Positions 1 to 5,686 of a stretch of DNA of 6,990 nt are shown in pieces. The notes beneath the pieces were generated by a model. It was given only the letters and a program-made list of their open reading frames with translations, had not been told where the DNA came from and made no database searches. This stretch comes from Chitinophagaceae bacterium (GTDB taxonomy: Bacteria; Bacteroidota; Bacteroidia; Chitinophagales; Chitinophagaceae): NCBI GenBank assembly GCA_947459455.1, contig CANHEC010000123.1:1-6990 (forward strand), in the 5' to 3' direction. Numbering within the stretch: position 1 is the stretch's first letter; each line of letters opens with the position of its first letter. Position numbers and translations under genes: made by a program.

Positions 1-555
1 AAGGCCTACGCCAATGTAGCCGTGCATTCAGCTGTCAAAATCATTTCGCTCAGCCCCAATGCCTTTGGCATACAGGCTGGCAGCGGTACGGCCGAGGTAG
101 TAAGCGCCAACACTGGTGCTGCCGCTGGCAAGCTGAAGGTGCTGGAAGTGAACAAAGTAACCGGTACCGTGCCCCTGGGCGAAGCCGAATTGGTAGTAAG
201 TGGCGGCCGCGGCCTGAAGGGCCCTGAACACTGGGGCATACTGGAAGACCTTGCCACTGCGCTGGGCGCTTCTACTGCCTGCAGCCGTCCTGTAGCCGAT
301 GCGCACTGGCGTCCGCACCACGAGCACGTAGGACAAACGGGTGGCGCCATTGCGCCCAACCTGTACATTGCCATTGGCATCAGCGGCGCTATTCAGCACC
401 TGGCTGGTGTCAACCGTAGCAAAACCATCGTGGTCATCAACAAAGACCCCGAAGCACCTTTCTTCAAAGCGGCCGATTATGGCATTGTAGGCGACGCGTT
501 TGACGTGGTGCCCAAGCTAACCGCCGCCGTGAAGAAGATGAAGGGACTGGCCTAA
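1..555 (+). CDS. etfA: Electron transfer flavoprotein, alpha subunit (5' end outside window)
   Basis: EtfA pairs with EtfB to form a soluble FAD-containing heterodimer that takes electrons from acyl-CoA and other dehydrogenases and passes them to the quinone pool. The reading frame is open from base 1, so the GTG at 22 is an internal codon. The visible 184 residues compare with about 320 in the family, so roughly 135 N-terminal residues are missing. The fragment carries the end of the N-terminal domain and then the C-terminal FAD domain: SGGRGL (visible residues 67-72), SRPVADAHWRP (95-105), VGQTG (110-114), the GISGAIQH signature (126-133) and INKDPEAPFFKAADYGIVGD (146-165). The segment before VGQTG (HWRPHHEH) differs from the common textbook form, but the FAD-contact motifs are intact. 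EtfB is probably upstream, outside the window. The gene ends at TAA 553-555 and is closed by a strong terminator 37 nt later, so it is not co-transcribed with the next gene. Confidence 0.96.
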   Translation, partial: KAYANVAVHSAVKIISLSPNAFGIQAGSGTAEVVSANTGAAAGKLKVLEVNKVTGTVPLGEAELVVSGGRGLKGPEHWGILEDLATALGASTACSRPVADAHWRPHHEHVGQTGGAIAPNLYIAIGISGAIQHLAGVNRSKTIVVINKDPEAPFFKAADYGIVGDAFDVVPKLTAAVKKMKGLA

Positions 556-591
556 GCATCCAGCCGCTTTCAGCGTATTCCTTTCGATACC

Positions 592-632
592 ACAACAGCC
601 GTTCTGCTGGCAGAACGGCTGTTGTTTTTTTT
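592..632 (+). terminator. Strong intrinsic terminator of etfA
   Basis: A perfect 15-bp inverted repeat (592-606 with 611-625, arms acaacagccgttctg and its complement) surrounds a CTGG tetraloop. It runs directly into a stretch of eight T residues (625-632). It lies 37 nt after the etfA stop and separates the etf unit from the next promoter. Confidence 0.95.
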
Positions 633-672
633 CTACAGCGGTGCTGGCCGGCAGCCCACACCAGCAACGGCC

Positions 673-704
673 TTGCCATAGAATGCCCATTTCAGTTAAT
701 TTTG
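673..704 (+). promoter_or_regulatory. Bacteroidota-type promoter of the bifunctional nuclease gene
   Basis: TTG at 673-675, a 21-nt spacer, then TAATTTTG at 697-704, an exact match to the Bacteroidota -7 consensus TAnnTTTG. Only six bases separate this box from the ATG at 711. Transcription would normally begin about 5-8 nt past the -7 box, so the mRNA would have almost no 5' leader. Spacing and box agree with the ndk and tRNA promoters elsewhere in the window. Confidence 0.75.
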
Positions 705-710
705 CCGGGC

Positions 711-1334
711 ATGCATAAGATTGAACTGGAAATAGTAGCGCTATCGCACAGCATTACCAACACGCATTCGTATGCAGTGGTATTGGGCGAGGTAAACGGC
801 ACCCGCCGCATTCCCATCGTGATTGGTGGTTTTGAAGCGCAGGCCATTGCCGTGGTGCTGGAGCACATACAGCCCAGCCGCCCCCTCACCCACGACCTCA
901 TGAAAAACTTCATGCTGGCATTCAACATAGAGCTGCAAGAGATTGTGATTTCGGACCTGCAGGAAGGTATTTTTTACTCGAAGCTGGTGTGCAATACACC
1001 TACCGATACCATTGAAATAGACAGCCGCACCAGCGATGCGCTGGCACTGGCGGTGCGCTTTGGCTGCCCCATTTATACCTACGAGCACATTATAGAAGAG
1101 GCCAGCCTCAGCGTAGAAGGCGCTGGCTCGGGCAGTGGATCGGGCAAAAAAAGCCGCAAGACCAAAGAGAAAGAGGCCGAACCAGTGGGCATTACCAGTA
1201 CCGGTGGCGATGATGATTTCAGAAGCATGAGCCTGCAGCAACTGCAAGAGCTGCTGGAAGAAATGGTAGCGGTGGAAGACTACATCAAAGCTGCCGCCAT
1301 ACGGAACGAAATCAATAGCCGCAAGGGACAGTAA
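711..1334 (+). CDS. Bifunctional nuclease family protein (DUF151/BFN) with C-terminal UVR motif
   Basis: The protein has 207 aa and three parts. Residues 3-131 form a BFN/DUF151 domain with the family's conserved stretches RRIPIVIGGFEAQAI (32-46), PSRPLTHDL (55-63) and IDSRTSDALALAVRFGCPIY (103-122). Residues 137-165 are a low-complexity linker rich in Gly/Ser and then Lys/Glu. Residues 173-203 (SMSLQQLQELLEEMVAVEDY, then IKAAAIRNEIN) match a UvrB/UvrC-type helical hairpin (UVR) motif. Plant BFN relatives have been reported to have RNase and DNase activity; the bacterial role is not settled, and the activity here is inferred. The BFN-UVR arrangement is common in Bacteroidota. The ATG at 711 is preferred because an in-frame TTG at 702 lies within the -7 promoter box. 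IspE follows 71 nt later with no terminator between them, so the two are probably co-transcribed. Confidence 0.93.
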   Translation: MHKIELEIVALSHSITNTHSYAVVLGEVNGTRRIPIVIGGFEAQAIAVVLEHIQPSRPLTHDLMKNFMLAFNIELQEIVISDLQEGIFYSKLVCNTPTDTIEIDSRTSDALALAVRFGCPIYTYEHIIEEASLSVEGAGSGSGSGKKSRKTKEKEAEPVGITSTGGDDDFRSMSLQQLQELLEEMVAVEDYIKAAAIRNEINSRKGQ

Positions 1335-1405
1335 GTCAGCTACCCCGATGGTGTCTCTCCTTGCGTAACAGCACAGATTACTCTCCCATTTCGCAACTGT
1401 ACGGC

Positions 1406-2233
1406 ATGCTGGTATTCCCGGGTTGTAAAATCAATATTGGATTGCGCATTGTGAGCCGTAGAGATGACGGCTATCACAACCTGGAAACGGTGTTTTACCC
1501 CGTGCCCGTGCACGACGCTCTTGAGGCCCTGCCCAACCGCCACAGCCCCACCGACGAATGGACCCAAACCGGCCTGACCATAGCAGGCGACCCGGCAAAC
1601 AACCTGTGCCTGCGGGCCTTGGCGCTGCTGCGCCAGCAGCTACCACCCGATACCATACCGGCGCTGTGCATGCACCTGCACAAGGCCATCCCCATGGGGG
1701 CCGGCCTGGGCGGCGGCAGCGCCGATGGCGCCTACATGCTGCGCCTGCTGAATGACCAGTTTGGCCTGGCACTGCCCCGCCAGCAGCTGCTGAACCTGGC
1801 GCTGGAGCTGGGCAGCGACTGCCCATTTTTTATAGATCCACAGCCATGCTTTGCGTGGGGCCGTGGCGAACTGATGGAGCCACTGCCGCTGCAGCTGAGC
1901 GGCTACGAACTGGTGCTGGTGAACCCCGGGATACATGTAAATACAGGCTGGGCCTTTGGGCAAATTAAGCCTGCGCAGCCGGCCAGCTCGCTGGCCGAGT
2001 TAGTACAGCTACCGGTGGCCGAGTGGCGCCAGCAGGTGATCAACGACTTTGAGGCGCCTGTAGCGGCGGCCCACCCGGCGGTGGCGCAATTGCTGAAGCA
2101 GTTGTATGCACAAGGCGCTGTGTATGCCGCCATGAGCGGCAGCGGCAGTACCTGCTATGGCCTGTTTGCTGCCGGCACCGTGCCGCCGCAGGCCTGGCCT
2201 GAGGGCTATTGGTGCCGGGTGCTGGCACTGTAA
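1406..2233 (+). CDS. ispE: 4-diphosphocytidyl-2-C-methyl-D-erythritol kinase
   Basis: IspE is a cytosolic GHMP-superfamily kinase that phosphorylates the 2-hydroxyl of CDP-methylerythritol with ATP in the MEP isoprenoid pathway. The protein has 275 aa, a normal length. Motif 1 near the N terminus is PGCKINIGL (5-13) with the expected active-site Lys8, followed by DDGYHNLETVFYPV (20-33). Motif 2, the glycine-rich ATP loop, is PMGAGLGGGSADGA (96-109), with the predicted catalytic Asp107. GSDCPFF is at 136-142, NDFE at 213-216, and motif 3, MSGSGSTCYGLF, at 243-254. The ATG at 1406 gives the family's usual start (hydrophobic residues, then FPxCKIN). A TTG at 1361 would add 15 atypical residues and is rejected. 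No terminator or convincing promoter is seen in the 71 nt before it, so transcription probably continues from the BFN gene. No other MEP-pathway gene is in the window. Confidence 0.96.
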   Translation: MLVFPGCKINIGLRIVSRRDDGYHNLETVFYPVPVHDALEALPNRHSPTDEWTQTGLTIAGDPANNLCLRALALLRQQLPPDTIPALCMHLHKAIPMGAGLGGGSADGAYMLRLLNDQFGLALPRQQLLNLALELGSDCPFFIDPQPCFAWGRGELMEPLPLQLSGYELVLVNPGIHVNTGWAFGQIKPAQPASSLAELVQLPVAEWRQQVINDFEAPVAAAHPAVAQLLKQLYAQGAVYAAMSGSGSTCYGLFAAGTVPPQAWPEGYWCRVLAL

Positions 2234-2582
2234 AGGGGTGCACAAAAACTTTCTCGCCTTAGGCCCCGGTTTTTTCACTTTTCAATTGCATGATTTGTTC
2301 GCTGCACTACCGGCCTGAACAGGTGTTGTGCTTTGCCCAATAGCAGCACATCCACCGACGGCCCCGGGATGCGCAGGGGTAGTGTGCCGCCCTGGCGGCA
2401 TACCGGAGCGATAGCGTAGCCCGAAGCAGCCCGTACAGCAGCTGAATAGCGATAAACGGCCGATGGGCCCCACCGAAAAATCTGGCAACAGGCAGCGGCG
2501 GTTACCATTAATTAATGCTGGCTGCCCAACGACGCATGGCCGCGGCGGTGTGCCGAAAGGCGGGAGCGGCTAACTTAGCAGC
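2234..2582. other. Gene-free spacer between ispE and mgtE, possible degenerate interspersed repeat
   Basis: I find no credible gene in these 349 bp. Minus-strand frames of 77 aa (2275-2508) and 68 aa (2282-2488) exist but match nothing I recognise. The middle (about 2361-2460) contains an imperfect palindrome at 2382-2403, followed by a segment in which AGCCCG occurs twice (within tagcccgaag and cagcccgtac). This arrangement resembles intergenic repeats I associate with Chitinophagaceae genomes; that is recollection, not a search. The right end carries a weak promoter-like TAACTTAG (2571-2578) just before mgtE. Near ispE, a three-pair stem followed by T6 (2256-2275) is too weak to call a terminator. 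Confidence 0.4.
2382..2403. repeat. Imperfect palindrome, possible hairpin
   Basis: The arms gtgtgccgcc (2382-2391) and ggcggcatac (2394-2403) pair along ten positions with one G-T wobble. The innermost pair must open to give a CCTG loop. No T-run follows on either strand, so it is not an intrinsic terminator. It sits in the centre of the gene-free spacer and may be the core of an interspersed repeat. Confidence 0.5.
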
Positions 2583-3989
2583 ATGCCCGAGGAGCTGCAG
2601 GATTCACTGGAAGAACAACTATCGCTGGCGGCACAGCTGGAAGAAGTGATAGCCACCGAAGACAAGCTGGCCATTGCTGAGTTTCTGAACGATCAGAACA
2701 TCAGCGATGTGGCCGAGCTGATCTATGAATACCCGGAGTACGAAGCGCAAATCATTGCCAGCCTATCGATACACCGGGCGGCACGGGTGTTTAAAATACT
2801 GGACCTGGCGGAGCAAAAGCGCATCATTACTGAGCTGCCGCCCTTTAAAACGGCCGAACTGCTGAATGAGCTGAGTGCCGACGACCGTACCGACTTTTTG
2901 GAAGAACTGCCAAGCAGTGTGGTACGAGAGCTGATAAAGCTGCTGAACCCCGAAGAACGCAAAACCACCCTGAGCCTGCTGGGCTACCCCGAAAACAGCG
3001 TGGGCCGCCTGATGACGCCGGACTATGTATGGGTGTACAAGCACAATACAGTGGCCGAAGCCATAGAAACCATCCGCCGGTTTGGGAAAGACTCCGAGAC
3101 GATTGATGTGATCTACGTAATAGACCAGGAAGGACGGCTGGTGGATGATATCAGGATACGCGACATTATACTGAGCCACCCCGAAAAAGAGATCAGCGAG
3201 CTGATGGATGAACGGGTGATAGTGCTACATGCCGATGATGACCAGGAAATAGCCAGCGAGATATTTAAGATGAACAACCGCGTGGCGCTGCCGGTGGTAA
3301 GTAAAACCGACAAGCTGCTGGGCATTGTGACTATTGACGACATTTTGTGGGTGGCCACTGAAGAGTTTAGCGAGGACATGCAAAAGATAGGGGGTACCGA
3401 GGCGCTGGATGAGCCCTATCTGGATACACCGCTGCTGAAGCTGTTTCGCAAGCGGGTGGGCTGGCTTATCATTTTGTTTTTGGGCGAAATGCTGACCGCC
3501 TCAGTAATGGGCTATTTTGAAGACGAGATCCAGAAGGCCGTGGTGCTGGCCATGTTTATACCACTCATCATCAGCAGTGGTGGCAATAGCGGCAGTCAGG
3601 CCAGTACCCTCATCATTCAGGCATTGGCCACCGGCGATATCGGGATAGACGACTGGTGGCGCATATTGCGCCGCGAAATCATCAGCGGCATTTTGCTGGG
3701 AGGTGTGCTGGGCATTGTAGGTTATGTGCGTATTCTAGCCTGGCACTCTATTTTTCCGGCGGTATATGGCGAGCACTACCACCTGGTAGGGCTGGTGGTA
3801 GGCTTTACGCTGGTGGGCATTGTACTGTGGGGCACCCTTAGCGGCAGTATGCTGCCGCTGCTGCTGAAGCGGCTGGGGGCCGACCCTGCTGTAAGCTCGG
3901 CACCTTTTGTAGCCACCCTGGTAGATGTGACTGGATTGGTGATTTACTTTTCAGTGGCCTACCTCTTTTTGAAGGGCATTTTGCTGTAA
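2583..3989 (+). CDS. mgtE: Magnesium transporter MgtE
   Basis: MgtE is a dimeric Mg2+-gated Mg2+ channel of the inner membrane. The 468 aa are close to the usual 450. Residues about 27-135 form the acidic, Leu-rich helical N domain. Residues about 143-262 are a tandem CBS pair, beginning at GRLMTPDYVWV (141-151) and with LPVVSKTDKLLGIVTIDDIL at 236-255. In the family these domains sense cytosolic Mg2+ and close the pore. The membrane domain (about 292-468) has roughly five hydrophobic segments. It includes the signature IPLIISSGGNSGSQASTLII (326-345) and, near the C terminus, GADPAVSSAPFVATLVD (432-448); Asp448 matches the conserved pore Asp that binds Mg2+ in Thermus MgtE. ATG 2583 is the first start in frame. 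Only a weak promoter-like TAACTTAG lies before it, and I see no Mg2+ riboswitch. Ndk follows 85 nt later with its own promoter. Confidence 0.96.
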   Translation: MPEELQDSLEEQLSLAAQLEEVIATEDKLAIAEFLNDQNISDVAELIYEYPEYEAQIIASLSIHRAARVFKILDLAEQKRIITELPPFKTAELLNELSADDRTDFLEELPSSVVRELIKLLNPEERKTTLSLLGYPENSVGRLMTPDYVWVYKHNTVAEAIETIRRFGKDSETIDVIYVIDQEGRLVDDIRIRDIILSHPEKEISELMDERVIVLHADDDQEIASEIFKMNNRVALPVVSKTDKLLGIVTIDDILWVATEEFSEDMQKIGGTEALDEPYLDTPLLKLFRKRVGWLIILFLGEMLTASVMGYFEDEIQKAVVLAMFIPLIISSGGNSGSQASTLIIQALATGDIGIDDWWRILRREIISGILLGGVLGIVGYVRILAWHSIFPAVYGEHYHLVGLVVGFTLVGIVLWGTLSGSMLPLLLKRLGADPAVSSAPFVATLVDVTGLVIYFSVAYLFLKGILL

Positions 3990-4023
3990 ACGGCGTTTTT
4001 AACGACAAGGAGGCCAGCAATAC

Positions 4024-4054
4024 TTGGGCAGGCCGGCCAGTCGCTGTACTTTTG
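4024..4054 (+). promoter_or_regulatory. Promoter of ndk
   Basis: TTG at 4024-4026, a 20-nt spacer, and TACTTTTG at 4047-4054, an exact match to TAnnTTTG. The start codon is at 4075, giving a short leader of about 10-15 nt that is A-rich just before the ATG (ttacacaa), with no Shine-Dalgarno sequence. Confidence 0.8.
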
Positions 4055-4074
4055 CGCCCCAAACATTTACACAA

Positions 4075-4494
4075 ATGAGCAACCGCACTTTTACCATGAT
4101 TAAGCCCGATGCCATGGCCGATGGCCATGCCGGTGCTATTCTGGACCAGATCATCAAAGCAGGATTTAAAGTAGTAGCCATGAAGCTGACCCGGCTGAGT
4201 GCTGAGAAGGCCGGTGAGTTTTATGCCATCCATAAGGAGCGGCCGTTTTTTGGCGAACTGGTTGATTTTATGAGCAGCGGTCCCATCATCGCCGCCATTC
4301 TGGAAAAGGATAATGCTGTGGCCGACTTCAGGCAGCTGATAGGTGCTACCAACCCTGCCAATGCAGAAGATGGCACCATCCGCAAGCGCTTTGCCCGCAG
4401 TGTAGGCGAAAACGCCGTGCATGGCAGCGACAGTGATGAAAATGCCGCTATTGAAGGCAGCTTCTTCTTTAACTCGTTTGAAAAAGTAGGCTAA
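4075..4494 (+). CDS. ndk: Nucleoside diphosphate kinase
   Basis: Ndk transfers the gamma phosphate from ATP to other (d)NDPs through a phosphohistidine and balances nucleoside triphosphate pools in the cytosol. The 139-aa protein has the full family length. The start is MSNRTFTMIKPDAM with the nucleotide-binding Lys10. ERPFFGELV is at 55-63 and the FRQLIGATNP stretch at 85-94 supplies Arg86 and Thr92. Arg103 lies in TIRKRFA, and the active-site block GENAVHGSDS (111-120) holds Asn113 and the phosphorylated His116. The ending AAIEGSFFF is typical. An in-frame TTG at 4024 is part of the promoter, so ATG 4075 is chosen. Transcription ends at the hairpin at 4544-4581, shared with the convergent gene. 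Confidence 0.98.
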   Translation: MSNRTFTMIKPDAMADGHAGAILDQIIKAGFKVVAMKLTRLSAEKAGEFYAIHKERPFFGELVDFMSSGPIIAAILEKDNAVADFRQLIGATNPANAEDGTIRKRFARSVGENAVHGSDSDENAAIEGSFFFNSFEKVG

Positions 4495-4543
4495 GCTTAC
4501 CTGCAAAGCCTGACAACAACGGGTGAAGCCCAGAGTTGTACCG

Positions 4544-4581
4544 CAAAATCCCTCTGACCGGCGTCAGAGGGATTTTGTTTT
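4544..4581. terminator. Shared terminator between convergent ndk and the TraB/GumN gene
   Basis: A perfect 15-bp inverted repeat, caaaatccctctgac (4544-4558) with its complement at 4563-4577, surrounds a CGGC loop. On the plus strand it is followed by TTTT (4578-4581), making a U-rich tail with the 3' arm; on the minus strand the T-run is the ATTTTG end of the stem only. It should work well for ndk and less strongly for the minus-strand gene. The TGA stop of the minus-strand gene (4564-4566) lies inside the stem. Confidence 0.88.
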
Positions 4582-5508
4582 GATGTTGGTTTCGTTTTTA
4601 AGGGGGCGAAGAGTGTAGCCCTGCTTGCGAAGCAAATCCAACAATCCCTGACTACCCGGCAGGTGGGCGGCGCCTACGGCAAACAGCGTTGGCATTTTCT
4701 GGGCAATGGGGCCAAACTGGGCAGCCCAATTGCGGTTGCGGCCGTACAGCAGCAATTCCAGGTTGCCGCCAACTGCACCATCGTCCATCATTGATACCTT
4801 TTCGATGAGTGCCAAATCCTGCTGCCGGTAAGCCAGCAGCAGGCTATCGATGCTGGCTTTTTCATTTCCCATGCTGTCAATGGCTTTCAGCAACTCTTTT
4901 GCCTGTACGCTATACGGAATGCTATCAAACAGGCCGGCTTGAAACTCCATGGTTTCGAGGCCCTTGATCTCCTGCTTGCGGCTGGTGGCTTCTGCCATCA
5001 GCATCATTTCTACACCGTTGGCCTTTTCGCAGGGCAGTTGCTGTTCTACTACCATGGCTGAGAGCAGCATGGGCTTGTAACGCTCCAGCATTTTGAAAGG
5101 AAGCGGCCCCTTCTTATTGAAGAATGCCTCTACCCTTTGGTATTCTTCCGGCGTGAGCAGGTCGCTCAGGGTGGTCCCATCCCGCATGGCCATAGCCTTG
5201 AGGGAACCGAACATCTGCCCAAGGTCATCCATGTCTACCTCGAGGTACACTTGTGCGACGGCATCCAGCACCTGGCGCAGCTGAGGCGATAAGTTGGCAT
5301 CCTGCGCACAAAGAATATGCATGGTACCCAACACATAAGACGGCTTCGCAAGCCCATTGCCCGACACCTCCCACAGCAATGTGTTATTGTTATCGGCGTT
5401 GGCAATAGCAGCCGGCTGGCTTTTGCAACCAAGGCTCACGATAGCCAGGACTGCAATACTTAAATACTTGACATACAAACGAATGGGAGATATGCGACGA
5501 TCCTGCAT
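4564..5508 (-). CDS. TraB/GumN family lipoprotein
   Basis: The protein has 314 aa. The N terminus is a lipoprotein signal: basic residues 4-14, a hydrophobic core LSIAVLAIVSLGC, and Cys28 as the likely lipidation site (the box SLGC is relaxed, as often in Bacteroidota). The mature part matches the TraB/GumN (PrgY, Tiki-related) family: LLWEVSGNGLAKPSYVLGTMHI (44-65, split as LLWEVSGNGL and AKPSYVLGTMHI), LEVDMDD (89-95), NGVEMMLMAEA (164-174), KGLETMEFQAG (182-192), GRNRNWA (256-262) and FAVGAAHLPG (276-285). The two GxxH motifs (GTMH 61-64, GAAH 279-282) are those proposed as metal ligands in the Tiki protease clan, so hydrolase or protease activity is plausible but inferred. Cys67 and Cys160 could form a disulfide. 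The residues after Cys28 are not acidic, so surface export is not suggested. Function in this organism is unknown. The ATG at 5506-5508 gives a sensible signal peptide; no good promoter is seen upstream. Confidence 0.92.
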   Translation of the reverse strand: MQDRRISPIRLYVKYLSIAVLAIVSLGCKSQPAAIANADNNNTLLWEVSGNGLAKPSYVLGTMHILCAQDANLSPQLRQVLDAVAQVYLEVDMDDLGQMFGSLKAMAMRDGTTLSDLLTPEEYQRVEAFFNKKGPLPFKMLERYKPMLLSAMVVEQQLPCEKANGVEMMLMAEATSRKQEIKGLETMEFQAGLFDSIPYSVQAKELLKAIDSMGNEKASIDSLLLAYRQQDLALIEKVSMMDDGAVGGNLELLLYGRNRNWAAQFGPIAQKMPTLFAVGAAHLPGSQGLLDLLRKQGYTLRPLKNETNIKTKSL

Positions 5509-5651
5509 GATGGGATGAAATTAGGCCATGCCGCCTTTGGGATCATCAGGCGGGCCGGACTTAATTTTTAATTTATTTTATTATTCGGGAATGAATTAGT
5601 AATTGGCATGGAGTTTGTACATTCGTACCTGTTTAAGGGTTTAGGGTTTTG

Positions 5652-5686
5652 AAAATGGAGGCTTTCTAGCCTCCTTTTCTTTTTTT
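5652..5686. terminator. Terminator after the outer-membrane barrel gene, T-rich on the plus strand
   Basis: Arms ggaggc (5657-5662) and gcctcc (5669-5674) enclose a tttcta loop; AAAA (5652-5655) can extend the stem with TTTT (5675-5678) past one bulged T. On the minus strand the hairpin starts 12 nt after the stop of the barrel gene and is followed by ATTTTC, so it most simply terminates that gene. On the plus strand it is followed by TTTTCTTTTTTT, a better tail, although no plus-strand gene precedes it. Confidence 0.75.

Noticed and set aside
741..1247. Minus-strand 168-aa frame antisense to the bifunctional nuclease gene
   Set aside because: A shadow of a conserved gene; its composition follows from the codon use of the plus strand.
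1361..1405. Upstream TTG start extending ispE by 15 residues
   Set aside because: The family start coincides with ATG 1406, and the added residues resemble nothing conserved.
2256..2275. Possible terminator after ispE (gcc-tta-ggc stem, then T6)
   Set aside because: The stem has only three pairs directly next to the loop and is separated from the T-run by CCCGG; too weak to support.
2275..2508. Minus-strand 77-aa frame in the ispE-mgtE spacer
   Set aside because: No family resemblance, no promoter or start context, and the frame overlaps the palindromic repeat-like segment, which explains its patterned composition better.
3838..4506. Minus-strand 222-aa frame across ndk and the end of mgtE
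   Set aside because: It is antisense to two well-recognised genes, spans a promoter, and has no recognisable protein features.
5509..5540. Minus-strand TAATTTCA as the promoter of the TraB/GumN gene
   Set aside because: Two mismatches to TAnnTTTG in the key TTTG part and no TTG at the required distance.
5631..5650. Telomere-like phrase gtttaagggtttagggtttt
   Set aside because: Only one exact TTTAGGG unit with an imperfect neighbour in a circular-chromosome bacterium; chance in an AT-rich spacer is sufficient.
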